Below are positions 30,890 to 40,294 of a DNA stretch of 64,000 bases, in pieces. The notes beneath the pieces are model-generated. The model searched no databases. It worked only from the letters and a program-made list of their open reading frames with translations, and was not told the origin of the DNA. The stretch covers positions 1 to 64,000 of the forward strand of contig NZ_BAKX01000001.1 in the NCBI RefSeq assembly GCF_000614585.1. Direction: 5' to 3'. A program made the translations under genes and the position numbers. The DNA comes from Porphyromonas gingivicanis JCM 15907. GTDB taxonomy: Bacteria; Bacteroidota; Bacteroidia; Bacteroidales; Porphyromonadaceae. How positions within the stretch are numbered: position 1 is the first letter of the stretch; each line of letters begins with the position of its first letter.

Positions 30890-32011
30890 TTAGAAGCGGT
30901 TGCGAGCCGAACGTTTAGAGCTGGAGGTCGATTTTGCCTTTTTCGCTTTGGGTTGTTTCTTAGCTTTAGGTTGTTTAGCTACTTTGCCCTCTTTCTGTTG
31001 CTGGCGACGGGCACGAGCTGTTTCGCCTCTTTTTGCCTCTTTCTTCTCCTTTTCAGAGGGTTGCTCGGTCTCTTCCTGAGCACTTTCTTTACGCTGCCAA
31101 AGTGCTTTTTCAAAGGAGGTGAGTTCTGCTTCTATCCTCATACGCTCTTTTTGTAAGGAGTCGGGAGTGGGGCAATACTGTACCAATGCTCGACCTAAAC
31201 GATTGCGTGTTTTGTAAATCTCTCCCTTGTACAAGCGCATCCGGAAATAGTTGTCCATAGTCGATTGCATAGCATTGTTCACATCACTGAGCATGACAGG
31301 TAGGGTAGAGAGGTAGGGGCGGAGGCTTTCGTAAGTAATCCAAAAGAGGGGCAGACGGAGGGTTTCCTCCAACTCGCCCGTATCGTAAAGAATAGGGCAG
31401 AGTGCCAAAACACGAGTATCAATAGTACCTCGGATAGGGTCGAAGTAATACTCCTCTTTGATGAAGTAGGACTTAACCAAGTCCGAAGGGATGTCGGCAG
31501 GAGCAATGGTGTAGCGTTCGCTCTCTTGTGCCCCACTATTCTCGGTATAGATGATGCCGAAGCGATCCAAAAACTCACCAAACTTTAGCTCATGTTGGGC
31601 ATCAAAAATCTCGTAACCATCTACGTAGTCATAGGCTTTTACAGCTCCTTTGGCGAGTAATTTAAATATAGTAGAGAATAAATTTTGCTCCTCTTGCGTA
31701 GGACGAGGTGGGTAGTAAAGAGCCGTGTTGGCTGCGCTATCCAAATTAAGCTCTCTATAGATAATGCGTTTCCATGGAGCATTATCACTATTGTTTTTAA
31801 GACGTTTGTTGAATTCTTGCGCTCTTACGGAGAGTCCCTCACTCTCTTTTTGTTCTTTACCTGCCATTTTGCGTAGAGGAGTGGTACGTCGTACCACAGT
31901 AGAATTGCTGTTGCTCCTTTCTGCCGACAGGCTGTCTGTCTGAGCAAAAAGCGAAAAGGTGGAGAGGAGGGCAACTATAAAAGACAATGTTTTTATGCTA
32001 ATATTCTTCAT
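30890..32011 (-). CDS. porN: T9SS ring component PorN/GldN
   Basis: 373 aa. Signal peptide MKNISIKTLSFIVALLSTFSLFA-Q. Family core about residues 75-290 with APWKRIIYRELNL, then YTIAPADIPSDLVKSYFIKE, FDPIRGTIDTRVLALCP and FRMRLYKGEIYKTRNR. The last 80 residues are Lys/Arg/Ala-rich low complexity (PKAKKQPKAKKAK), longer than needed for the fold. PorN forms the large periplasmic ring with the lipoprotein PorK at the outer membrane and contacts PorM. Last gene of porK-L-M-N. Confidence 0.93.
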   Translation of the reverse strand: MKNISIKTLSFIVALLSTFSLFAQTDSLSAERSNSNSTVVRRTTPLRKMAGKEQKESEGLSVRAQEFNKRLKNNSDNAPWKRIIYRELNLDSAANTALYYPPRPTQEEQNLFSTIFKLLAKGAVKAYDYVDGYEIFDAQHELKFGEFLDRFGIIYTENSGAQESERYTIAPADIPSDLVKSYFIKEEYYFDPIRGTIDTRVLALCPILYDTGELEETLRLPLFWITYESLRPYLSTLPVMLSDVNNAMQSTMDNYFRMRLYKGEIYKTRNRLGRALVQYCPTPDSLQKERMRIEAELTSFEKALWQRKESAQEETEQPSEKEKKEAKRGETARARRQQQKEGKVAKQPKAKKQPKAKKAKSTSSSKRSARNRF

Positions 32012-32027
32012 CTGTGTGTGAGAATCT

Positions 32028-33575
32028 CTATTTTACAATTACTTCGATTGGGGGGATTTTGCGCTCAATCCCGTCAGGTCCTCGAGCTATAACTTCGCTG
32101 ATGTAGAAGCGTTTACCTCTTGATAAGGATCGTATGCTATTGAGCTGTCTGTCCGAGAAACGATCTCCATTGGAAACCTCGGGCATTGCATTACCCATTT
32201 GGTCAAAAAAGGTGAGTTGGAAACGTACTACGGAGTAGGAAACTTCCAAGATATCGTCATCAATAGCCGCTTGAATACCCTTGGCAGAGAGCAAATCTCT
32301 CTTGGAGAGAGAGCCTCCTTTGAAGCGTTTTGTTGCTCCATTGGCATCTTGATATTCAATAAAAGGTAGTGGGTCAGGTAGGGCACGGACACGCAATTTT
32401 TGCTCCGTGATACGAGATACTACTCCATTATTCCCTTTGGCAGAGACAATGATAACGGCTTCTGTACCCACTTTTTCTGGGCGAGCTATCCATAGATTAC
32501 CTCGACGAGAAAGTGTGCCGTTACTCATAGTAACCTGTAACTGCTCAGAGGCTACCCCGGGAACAGCTATGTTAATCGGGTTGTCGATGCCTGCATAAAG
32601 TACGTTCATCAATGTAGGAGCGATAGATGCCATAGGTTCTGTAACTACGTATTGCGAGGTAAATTCTCGACGGATAGCGGCTCCGTCTCCTCCCATAGTC
32701 TCAATGTATCCTTTTATAGGATAAGTACCTGGTGTTCCAGCCGATGCTACAAAGAGCCCTTTACTCTCGGCAGACAACTCTTTGCCATTAACTACAACCT
32801 TGGGTTGTGCGGTAGAGTCGACGCTACTGAGTACAATTTGAGCCTTGTAAGTGCCCCCACGCATCACGATTTGACTTTCAGGGATAACCTGTGCTTCTAC
32901 CTTGTTGACACGTATGTCTGATACATCGATGCTTCGGATAAGCTCTTGCAAAACTTCTCCCTCCACACTGCGTACATCTGTTTGCAACTTGGTGAGAAGG
33001 GTAATAGCTGCAATAGTAGGCATACCCTCGAATAGAGTTTCTTCCCAAGACTTCATCCCCTTACCCTCGGTAGAAAGCGTTTTTTCAATGGTCGCTTTTT
33101 GATTGGGAGTTTCTACATAGGAGGTTGAGAGCGTGCGGAACTGAGCTACTCGCTTGCGAAGCTGTGCACCCAAGGGCGATAGGGAGTTGAGCATCACTTC
33201 GGAAGGAGCGTTCATATCGTCCTTACGGTTGATATTGCGAACATCTCCTTGGGCACCATCTGTCTTTTTTACAATCTTAATTTTGAGGTCTTCTATAAGA
33301 TTATAGAGAGAGTCCGCCTCTTGTTTAAGTACTTTACTTTTGCTGTACGCCTCTTTTGCTTTGGAGGGGTTGTTGGCATAGGCGGTATTGAGAGCCTGTT
33401 CTGTATATTTGTTGCGAGTTTCTGTACCATGAAGCATGGTATGTAGACTCTCTTCTACTTTATCGAATCCATCCAGTACTTCGGATGATACGTTCAATGC
33501 TACCATCGCAATGAATACGAGGTACATCAAACTAATCATCTTCTGACGATTTTTATTTCCTCCTGAAATAGCCAT
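32028..33575 (-). CDS. porM: T9SS inner-membrane shaft protein PorM/GldM
   Basis: 515 aa. One N-terminal membrane helix ([21 protein letters not shown]) and a long periplasmic part of four domains; the first is helical (to about 220), the others beta-rich. It begins with the family signature [20 protein letters not shown]. PorM couples the PorL motor to the PorK/PorN ring and transmits energy from proton flow to the translocon. The ATG lies 5 bp after the porL stop; porN follows 16 bp later. Confidence 0.95.
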   Translation of the reverse strand: MAISGGNKNRQKMISLMYLVFIAMVALNVSSEVLDGFDKVEESLHTMLHGTETRNKYTEQALNTAYANNPSKAKEAYSKSKVLKQEADSLYNLIEDLKIKIVKKTDGAQGDVRNINRKDDMNAPSEVMLNSLSPLGAQLRKRVAQFRTLSTSYVETPNQKATIEKTLSTEGKGMKSWEETLFEGMPTIAAITLLTKLQTDVRSVEGEVLQELIRSIDVSDIRVNKVEAQVIPESQIVMRGGTYKAQIVLSSVDSTAQPKVVVNGKELSAESKGLFVASAGTPGTYPIKGYIETMGGDGAAIRREFTSQYVVTEPMASIAPTLMNVLYAGIDNPINIAVPGVASEQLQVTMSNGTLSRRGNLWIARPEKVGTEAVIIVSAKGNNGVVSRITEQKLRVRALPDPLPFIEYQDANGATKRFKGGSLSKRDLLSAKGIQAAIDDDILEVSYSVVRFQLTFFDQMGNAMPEVSNGDRFSDRQLNSIRSLSRGKRFYISEVIARGPDGIERKIPPIEVIVK

Positions 33576-33580
33576 AGCTA

Positions 33581-34555
33581 TTAGTTTTGTTGGTGGTTAG
33601 GGGTCGAATAGTCTTCACGAGGAGGGTATGACTCTCTGCGTGTAGGGGAGTAGTTATCTCTTGCTCCGTAGGAGGGGGTATAAGGGTCGTACGAGCGTGG
33701 AACTGTCATATTTACAGTCATAGCATCTAAAAGTCGGGCATATACGGCGTTAAGATCCTGTAACTGACGTGCCATACGTGAGTGCTCACTGCGGAAAAGG
33801 TTACCTTCCATAATGCAACCATCATACATTTGCCCTAAGCGATCCAGACCTCGATTGATATTCTCAATAGCATTAACTTGCCCTGTAACATCTCTGAGCT
33901 GTGCCTCATAGGCACTACTCAGCCCTGCGAGACTACGATTGAGCGTTTCTACTTGCTCTTGGTAGACTTTCGTTTGCTGTTCGAGAGCATCGCTATCAAT
34001 GTGAAGAGTTTCCCACTGGTGCGTCAGATCTGCTGTAAGAGTAGCCAAGCGAGATAATTGGTCTACCGCTTTGCTCAAACGCCCGATACTTGATGCCAAT
34101 TCTGCAATCTGTTCTTCGGAGAGTACTTCTGCAAGAGGAGGGGTTTGTGGGCTTGTCGTGGTAGAAGTTGCATAGTCCATAGCCCCTCTATGTGAGGGTG
34201 TAGAAGCCCAAACCTCTGCCCTTTGGTGCGCTGCTGTGGCTCTTTCTGCGATGTAGGCTCTGTGTTCTTCGAGTTCCTCAAGGCTCATTTCGTCATCTCT
34301 TCGTAACTCTGGATAGACCCGCTCCCATTTATAGGGTTCTTCGGTGCTTTCAAAACCAGAGATGAAGAATACAAAAAATTCGGTCATCATACCCACAAAA
34401 AGCATTTCGTCTCCGAAAGGCCAATGTAGGAGCTTAAAGAGGGCTCCGAGGATGACTACTGCTGCCCCCCAGCTATAGGCTATATTTAGTGCTCGCTTGC
34501 CTCGTGGGGTGGCGAGAAATCGTGTAATCTTACTATTTGAAAAAGACTTCTTCAT
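33581..34555 (-). CDS. porL: T9SS motor protein PorL/GldL
   Basis: 324 aa. Two membrane helices near the N-terminus ([20 protein letters not shown] and [19 protein letters not shown]). A conserved Glu in the second helix is the residue implicated in proton use in GldL. The rest is a cytoplasmic, glutamine-rich coiled-coil segment (about 150-270, [19 protein letters not shown]) and a Tyr/Pro/Ser-rich tail. With PorM it forms the rotary motor. Tail length differs from P. gingivalis as far as I recall. Confidence 0.94.
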   Translation of the reverse strand: MKKSFSNSKITRFLATPRGKRALNIAYSWGAAVVILGALFKLLHWPFGDEMLFVGMMTEFFVFFISGFESTEEPYKWERVYPELRRDDEMSLEELEEHRAYIAERATAAHQRAEVWASTPSHRGAMDYATSTTTSPQTPPLAEVLSEEQIAELASSIGRLSKAVDQLSRLATLTADLTHQWETLHIDSDALEQQTKVYQEQVETLNRSLAGLSSAYEAQLRDVTGQVNAIENINRGLDRLGQMYDGCIMEGNLFRSEHSRMARQLQDLNAVYARLLDAMTVNMTVPRSYDPYTPSYGARDNYSPTRRESYPPREDYSTPNHQQN

Positions 34556-34587
34556 TGTCGTATAGGTCGTGCTAAGAATCTATTTTT

Positions 34588-36054
34588 TTACTTGCGTTTT
34601 TTTGTTTTGCGAGGAGCTTCGAAAGAGATAGCTCTGCGTACGCAACGAAATCCAATATAGGAACGAGGTTTATTTTGCTGTTCAAAACTACGAGTAGAGG
34701 ATTGTACGAAACGGGCGACATCTTTCCAAGAACCTCCACGTACTACTTTTCTTTGCAGTAGAGCTGGGTCATTGCGGTCTGCCTTATAGTCTAACTCTGG
34801 GTTTATATCATCCACTTCTTTGTAACTTGATGAAGAGTAGGAAGAAGTGGTCCATTCTGCCACGTTACCTGCCATATCGTATAACCCGAAGTCGTTAGGC
34901 GAATAGGAGGAAACTTGACTTGTGATGAGATGTCCATCGGCGGTGTAATTTCCCTCTCCAGGCTTAAAGTTACCTAAGTAGCATCCGCTTTCAGAAGACA
35001 TATCTTGACTGCTCCAAGGGTAACGGCGGTTAGAGTCGCCCTGACGGGCTGCATACTCCCACTCTGCTTCGGTGGGCAATCGAAACTCCTCTACAACGAG
35101 TCCCTCTGGAATGTTCATCCCTTTGCGGAAAGAATCCGAGCGCCAAGCGCAGAAAGCGTTGGCTTGCTCCCAAGTAATGCCTACCACAGGATAATTGTCA
35201 TATCCCGGATGATTGAAGTAGAGACGACTATATTCATCGTTAGTAGAGTTGGGAAAGTCGCGTACCCAACAAGACTCATCGGGATAAATGGGTACGATGT
35301 AAGTGTTTAGGAAGTCATACTCTCCGCTCAGAGGTCTATTGATGGTAGTACGTACTATCTTGTTATTATCGTCAAGATAGGCTGTGTCTTTGGCTATCAT
35401 TGGACGCTCTCTGTCACCAAATACCTCTTCGGGAGTGAAACGCTGTAGCAATAGTATCTCATCTCTGTATAGAGAAGCCATGCGATAGTCATACCTCTCA
35501 TATTTGTAGAGCATTTGGTTGGGGTCTAAACGACGTTCTTTAGTAACGGGATTGGTATAGTAAACGCTATTCATAGCTGAGAGTTCCTCATCAAAAGCCT
35601 TTTTGGGGTTGGGTAGAGGACGAGACCAATCAAGGTAGGGTGTTACAGGGTCTCCAAATTTGTCGGTCGTTATCTTGTAGTCGGGATTGCCTCCAAAGGC
35701 TGGATCTGCCAACCGTTCGCGGATGATAGAGTCACGCACGTAATATACAAACTGTCTATATTGAGCGTTGGTAATTTCGGTACGATCCATCCAAAAGGCA
35801 TCTACCGATATTGCTTTAGACTCGGCGGGAAAGCCCCATAGACTATCGGCTTCGGTATGTCCTAATACGATAGTACCCCTTGGTATCAATACCATCCCAA
35901 AAGGCGATGGCTCTTGCCAAGAGGTAAGGTGCGCTCCTACCAGTTCGCCCCCAATGCTGTTTCGAGAGCGAGACGAGGCACAAGACCACATAAGAGTTGC
36001 CATCCCCAGTAGTAGGGTAATAGGTAAGAGTTTCGAACTACTCATTTTTATCAT
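34588..36054 (-). CDS. porK: T9SS lipoprotein PorK/GldK
   Basis: 488 aa. Lipoprotein signal with lipobox WSCA near residue 24. Formylglycine-generating-enzyme-like fold: FGMVLIPRGTIVLGHTEAD, FWMDRTEITNAQYRQFV, then LPTEAEWEYAARQG, YDMAGNVAEWT, VVRGGSWKDVARF and IGFRCVR at the end. In GldK/PorK this fold is structural; the protein sits at the inner face of the outer membrane and binds PorN to form the periplasmic ring. First gene after a 135-bp gap from porP, with its own likely promoter. Confidence 0.95.
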   Translation of the reverse strand: MIKMSSSKLLPITLLLGMATLMWSCASSRSRNSIGGELVGAHLTSWQEPSPFGMVLIPRGTIVLGHTEADSLWGFPAESKAISVDAFWMDRTEITNAQYRQFVYYVRDSIIRERLADPAFGGNPDYKITTDKFGDPVTPYLDWSRPLPNPKKAFDEELSAMNSVYYTNPVTKERRLDPNQMLYKYERYDYRMASLYRDEILLLQRFTPEEVFGDRERPMIAKDTAYLDDNNKIVRTTINRPLSGEYDFLNTYIVPIYPDESCWVRDFPNSTNDEYSRLYFNHPGYDNYPVVGITWEQANAFCAWRSDSFRKGMNIPEGLVVEEFRLPTEAEWEYAARQGDSNRRYPWSSQDMSSESGCYLGNFKPGEGNYTADGHLITSQVSSYSPNDFGLYDMAGNVAEWTTSSYSSSSYKEVDDINPELDYKADRNDPALLQRKVVRGGSWKDVARFVQSSTRSFEQQNKPRSYIGFRCVRRAISFEAPRKTKKRK

Positions 36055-36149
36055 ACATCTGTATTATATCTCTGTCATTAACGCATTCCCTCTCTCTATT
36101 ATTGTAAAATAGTGGGAGGAATTTTGTCTTATATTCATCTTTCTGTCCA

Positions 36150-36185
36150 CAAAGATAAGTATGCTTCTGTGGAATGATACACAAA
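36150..36185 (-). promoter_or_regulatory. Probable promoter of porKLMN
   Basis: TATCTTTG on the minus strand (36157-36150) is a perfect -7 box between porP and porK. TTTG at 36185-36182 is 24 nt upstream, a little far for a -33 box. It would allow porKLMN to be made separately from porP. Confidence 0.45.
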
Positions 36186-36189
36186 GCAA

Positions 36190-37158
36190 CTATAAAAGTC
36201 GCACACTTTTAGAACGAGCCGACTTATTTTTCTGTTTGTTCATAGGGATTAAGTAGGTAAATAGAAGCTCATGACTGCCCCAATTACCCCTTATGAGTTC
36301 TGAAGTAGGCATCTCGAAAGCGTAGCCTATATAGAAATTGCTCCACCGCATACCCAAATTGAATCCTGCAGCACTGAGTACGCGGTACATTACTCCAGCA
36401 AAAAACTTGTCATTGTACGCCACATTGAGGAGGGCATCTACCCTGTATGATTGGAGGTCGCTAATGGCAAGAAGAGATGGATGCCATGATACGTGGGAGT
36501 TAAGAGGACGTATTGAGTATTCTGCTTGTACAATATAGTTACGACGGAGGAGGAAATAATGTGATTCGCCGAGCCTTAGTTGCGGTTGCAATAGGTGTTT
36601 GGAAGCGATGCCTACGGAAAAGTGCTTATTGCGATAAGAGAGACCGACAGCCGTGTCGAAGGTTTTACCCCCGACCCGTGTCATAGGAATGGCAGGGTCA
36701 TTGGGCGATAACCCCTCTCCATCGGGGATAACAACCCCCGTTCCATCGAACGTAGAGGAAAGAAATGTCCCCTGTAAACCGATAGATAGCGAGCCTTTCC
36801 AAAGGGGGATTAGAAAGGCGTAAGCTCCACTTAGTTGTGTGTGCAGAAAAAGTCCCTTTTTTTGCCCCGATATAGTTATGCCTACCCCATGGTTGCGCTC
36901 TAAGAATTTCAGTGCGGTATGCCCCGAAAGGAGAAAATTGGCAGGTGCTCCGGGCATCCCAATCCATTGTTGATGGTACGATGCCGTGAGGTTGAGCCAA
37001 TCTTTATCTCCGCCTACGGTAGCAGGGTTGTAGAACGAAGAGAGGCGTGTGTGTTGTGAAAAGACAGCATCGTACTGACCCTTAGCTTGCCAAGGGAGTA
37101 TTACAAAAAGAAATAACAATCCTATGCTATAGGATGCAATATTTGTCTGGACTTTCAC
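36190..37158 (-). CDS. porP: T9SS outer-membrane protein PorP/SprF
   Basis: 322 aa. Signal peptide ending WQAKG-Q, then the family opening YDAVFSQHTRLSSFYNPATVGG and alternating strands of a beta barrel, ending LLFTYLIPMNK. PorP/SprF-type proteins sit in the outer membrane and connect the cell-surface translocon parts with the periplasmic ring. First of the porP-K-L-M-N order, as in P. gingivalis. Confidence 0.93.
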   Translation of the reverse strand: MKVQTNIASYSIGLLFLFVILPWQAKGQYDAVFSQHTRLSSFYNPATVGGDKDWLNLTASYHQQWIGMPGAPANFLLSGHTALKFLERNHGVGITISGQKKGLFLHTQLSGAYAFLIPLWKGSLSIGLQGTFLSSTFDGTGVVIPDGEGLSPNDPAIPMTRVGGKTFDTAVGLSYRNKHFSVGIASKHLLQPQLRLGESHYFLLRRNYIVQAEYSIRPLNSHVSWHPSLLAISDLQSYRVDALLNVAYNDKFFAGVMYRVLSAAGFNLGMRWSNFYIGYAFEMPTSELIRGNWGSHELLFTYLIPMNKQKNKSARSKSVRLL

Positions 37159-37232
37159 CTCTGTAAAACGTTATCAGGAGATGCTTTAGTATCTGGTTCA
37201 ATATAAATATGTCTCAAAACAGTTTCCACTCC

Positions 37233-37777
37233 TTACCCTTTAAGTTGTGGTAGTAGAGGGGCTATTATTGTGTAGAGGCAATGCCCGTAGAGACACTTAC
37301 GTTGAGCGAGTGTTTCGTACCATATTGGGGGATTTCTATACAGCGGCTCGCCAAGGCGATTATTTCATCACTTACTCCATGTACTTCGTTACCAATTACA
37401 AGTGCTACCTTTTGATTGGGGCATAGGGTACACTTTTCGGGAGGAAGGCTTTCGGTTGCCAGCTCTAATGCCCATATTTCGTATCCCTCCTCTTTTAGAG
37501 TTTGTACTTTTTCGCTGATGGAGGAGACATACTCCCATGCTACACTCTCTTCTGCTCCGAGGGCTGTTTTGTGAATCATAGGGTGGGGGGGAACAGCCGT
37601 AATGCCACAGAGGAGGATTTTTTCAATACGAAAAGCATCTGCCGTGCGGAAGATAGAACCCACATTGTTCATACTCCGTACATTATCTAATACGAGGACA
37701 AGGGGTATTTTCTTACGCTCCTTATAAGTCTCAGTATCGAGACGATTCATTTCTGTGATATGCAGTTTTCGAGACAT
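37233..37777 (-). CDS. SpoU/TrmH family RNA 2'-O-methyltransferase, probable frameshift at the end
   Basis: SAM-dependent SPOUT methyltransferase acting on tRNA or rRNA; target not decidable. Motif 1 NVRSMNNVGSIFRTADAF (with the conserved Asn and Arg), motif 2 VALVIGNEVHGV, motif 3 SLNVSVSTGIA, which together form the knotted SAM site. As given, the frame ends IASTQ at 37265. Restoring one C near 37277 reads GIALYTIIAPLLPQLKG and stops at 37233 (181 aa), closer to usual C-termini of the family. porP follows 75 bp downstream. Confidence 0.83.
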
Positions 37778-37843
37778 TGTAGCTACATTTTATTTTCGAG
37801 AGATTGCTGTATAACCTCTAAAAGAAACGTATTGGGAAAAGCC

Positions 37844-37895
37844 AAAAAAGCTCCGAAAGTACTCTCCGTCAAGGAAGAGCCGTTCGGAGCTTTTA
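37844..37895 (-). terminator. Terminator of DUF5606-kbl unit
   Basis: Arms AAAAGCTCCGAA / TTCGGAGCTTTT, perfect 12 bp, closing a 25-nt region; the minus strand continues in a T run (TTTTTTGGC). Confidence 0.85.
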
Positions 37896-37954
37896 CTATA
37901 CCTATTTATCGTTGAAAGCCTTCGACAGGGCGATAACGTAGAGTAGGGATTGTA

Positions 37955-39145
37955 TTATTTAATAACTCCCAACTCTTTACCTACCTTAATGAAGGCTTCG
38001 ATACAGCGGTCCAAATGCTCACGCTTGTGTCCTGCCGAGAGTTGAACACGGATGCGAGCCTCGCCCTTGGGTACTACAGGATAGTAGAAACCTGTTACAT
38101 AGATACCCTCTTCGAGCATACGCTTAGCATATACTTGAGATAACTTGGCGTCGTAGAGCATCACGGCACAGATAGCACTCTGGGTAGGTTTGATGTCGAA
38201 GCCAGCCGCTACCATTTTGTCACGGAAGTAAGCTACATTTTCCATCAATTTGTCATGGAGTTCGTTGCTCTCTTTGAACATCTTGAAGGCTTCCAAACCA
38301 GCTCCTACTACTGCAGGAGGGATAGAGTTACTGAAGAGATAAGGACGAGAACGTTGGCGGAGCATATCAATTACTTCTTGAGGACCAGCTGTGAAGCCAC
38401 CTACAGCACCTCCGAAGGCTTTACCTAATGTGCCAGTGTGGATGTCGATACGTCCCCAGCAGTCATATTGCTCGGCTACACCACGCCCTGTTTTACCTAC
38501 TACTCCCGCAGAGTGACACTCGTCTACCATTACAAGGGCATCGTATTTTTCTGCCAATGCGCAGATCTTATCCATAGGAGCTACGTTACCGTCCATAGAG
38601 AATACTCCATCGGTTACGATAATGCGGTGGCGTTGCTCTTGTGCTTCTTTTAAGCAAGCCTCAAGCTCTTCCATATTGCCGTTGGCATAGCGATAACGCT
38701 TAGCTTTACAGAGGCGTACCCCATCTATGATGGATGCATGGTTAAGGGCATCACTGATGATAGCATCTTCTGCACCGAATAGAGGTTCAAAAAGCCCCCC
38801 ATTAGCATCGAAGCAAGCAGCGTAGAGGATAGCATCGTCTGTGTGAAAGTACTCGGCGATAGCGCGCTCCAATTCTTTGTGTAGGTCTTGAGTTCCGCAG
38901 ATGAAGCGCACGCTACTCATACCATATCCATGGCTGTCCATAGCTTCCTTGGCAGCCTTAACGAGGCGAGGATGATCACTAAGACCTAAGTAGTTGTTGG
39001 CGCAGAAGTTGAGTACTTCTTGTCCTGCATTTACTTTGATGTCGGCACGCTGAGGTGTCGTGATAATGCGTTCTTCTTTGTAAAGACCGTCTTCCTTAAT
39101 CTTCTTAAGCTCTTCGCCCAAGAAGTTTTTCATGCCCTTGAACAT
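37955..39145 (-). CDS. kbl: 2-amino-3-ketobutyrate CoA ligase (glycine C-acetyltransferase)
   Basis: 396 aa, intact. PLP enzyme of the alpha-oxoamine synthase family; cleaves 2-amino-3-oxobutyrate with CoA to glycine and acetyl-CoA in threonine breakdown. NFCANNYLGLSDHPRL near residue 46, VMVDECHSAGVVG (Asp and His at the cofactor), and GTLGKAFGGAVGG with the PLP lysine (about 245). High similarity in style to E. coli Kbl favours this over serine palmitoyltransferase or BioF. It follows the DUF5606 gene by 33 bp; no threonine dehydrogenase gene is adjacent. Confidence 0.93.
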   Translation of the reverse strand: MFKGMKNFLGEELKKIKEDGLYKEERIITTPQRADIKVNAGQEVLNFCANNYLGLSDHPRLVKAAKEAMDSHGYGMSSVRFICGTQDLHKELERAIAEYFHTDDAILYAACFDANGGLFEPLFGAEDAIISDALNHASIIDGVRLCKAKRYRYANGNMEELEACLKEAQEQRHRIIVTDGVFSMDGNVAPMDKICALAEKYDALVMVDECHSAGVVGKTGRGVAEQYDCWGRIDIHTGTLGKAFGGAVGGFTAGPQEVIDMLRQRSRPYLFSNSIPPAVVGAGLEAFKMFKESNELHDKLMENVAYFRDKMVAAGFDIKPTQSAICAVMLYDAKLSQVYAKRMLEEGIYVTGFYYPVVPKGEARIRVQLSAGHKREHLDRCIEAFIKVGKELGVIK

Positions 39146-39178
39146 AGTGATTATAATTTAATGGGTTGTTTAAATATA

Positions 39179-39619
39179 TTACTCGTTATTGCTTTTAGCC
39201 TCTTCGTTGTTTTTCTTCTCTTCTTCGGTCGCTACGAAGTGATCGAACCCGTTTTTTACGAGGAGGTTGTACCAAGTAACAACCTTTTTTACATCGGTAG
39301 GATAAACGCGGTCTCTGTCGTAAGAGGGTAATACCTCTCCAAAAAATGTGTATAGCGACTCTTTGTTAGCACCTACGGCTTTGAGGTCTACTTCTTTGCC
39401 TTCGGTGTGTTTATATATAAGGTCCAAAACCTCGCCCAAGGGCTTTTCCTGCTCGGTGGTGTAGATGGCTACTTCGGCGAGCGAAACCACACGGTCGCTT
39501 GCATATACGGGTGTACGACGTCCATCGGTGAGGGCCTCCACGATGATAGAACCCTTGGAGTGAGAAAGAAGTTTGAAAAGTCCGGGACGACCTGAAATGG
39601 ATAAGATTTCTCTAAGCAT
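39179..39619 (-). CDS. DUF5606 family protein
   Basis: 146 aa, cytoplasmic, no signal or membrane segment. Opening ILSISGRPGLFKLLSHSKGS and the middle YTTEQEKPLGEVLDLIY fit DUF5606, a Bacteroidetes family without assigned function. The last 16 residues are Glu/Asn/Lys-rich. It precedes kbl in the same likely transcript. Confidence 0.82.
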   Translation of the reverse strand: MLREILSISGRPGLFKLLSHSKGSIIVEALTDGRRTPVYASDRVVSLAEVAIYTTEQEKPLGEVLDLIYKHTEGKEVDLKAVGANKESLYTFFGEVLPSYDRDRVYPTDVKKVVTWYNLLVKNGFDHFVATEEEKKNNEEAKSNNE

Positions 39620-40088
39620 AGTTTATATACCAATAACTAATTCTAATTGATTTAGAGTACTCTATGGGGGAGTAGCTCATAATTCTCTTTTTGAGAACTT
39701 CTCTGTGGAGTTTCAAAAAGAGGAGTAGAAAAGATGCTCGTTGTCATACTTTTTCTTTGTTCCAAGACGCATCTATTCCGAGGGGCAAAAGTAACCATTT
39801 TTCTGCACAATAGTCGCTTTTTGCTTTTGCGGATTATTGATGGCTTTAGAACACCACGAGAGTTGCTCGACCTCTCCGCCGAGAGTCTTGTGAAGTCTTC
39901 TGTCAAGATGTTAGCAATCTTCCGAGCAACCTCCTCGCTTATTAGCCTTAAAAGTTGAAATAGAATAGTAATAGTGCCCAAACTTTACCATTTTTGATTC
40001 TATTTGCAGATGAAAAATTCATTAGAAGATACTGATGAAAAATAAAAATCATTAGTTGTAAAAAATCAGAAGGTATAATGTATTTTTA
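39620..40088. other. Intergenic between DUF5606 and the HU-like gene
   Basis: Contains the DUF5606 promoter near 39790 and a very AT-rich right part. Possible frames on both strands between 39652 and 39981 have no recognisable domain and I do not call them genes. Confidence 0.5.
39786..39793 (-). promoter_or_regulatory. -7 box for DUF5606-kbl
   Basis: TACTTTTG on the minus strand matches TAnnTTTG; predicted leader is about 160 nt. No clear -33 box. Confidence 0.4.
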
Positions 40089-40170
40089 TATATTCAATCT
40101 AAATATAGATATACTTAGGCTTAGTATATTAATATGTAATCTTGATGTAAATATATTTAGATTGAATATA
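40089..40170. repeat. Perfect 19-bp inverted repeat upstream of the HU-like gene
   Basis: Arms at 40089-40107 (TATATTCAATCTAAATATA) and 40152-40170 are exact complements separated by 44 bp. Inside lies a smaller palindrome ATATACT-7 nt-AGTATAT near 40109-40129. The right arm ends 17 bp before the possible -33 box of the downstream gene. The layout suits a paired regulator site with DNA looping or bending. Confidence 0.75.
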
Positions 40171-40187
40171 GAGAAAAGTGTATTAGG

Positions 40188-40221
40188 TTTGCATATTATA
40201 ATCCTAACTAAATTACTTTTG
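40188..40221 (+). promoter_or_regulatory. Possible promoter of the HU-like gene
   Basis: TTTG (40188-40191), 22-nt spacer, TACTTTTG (40214-40221). Spacer slightly long. ATG is at 40295. Confidence 0.45.
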
Positions 40222-40294
40222 TATTTGTATTGAATGATGTTTTATAGTATGAGATTATCTCCCTAAATAGGCACATTCGAAGAAATAAAGCATT

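Noticed and set aside
39652-39981. 109-codon minus-strand frame upstream of DUF5606
   Set aside because: It spans the predicted DUF5606 promoter and has no domain; its composition looks like non-coding sequence.
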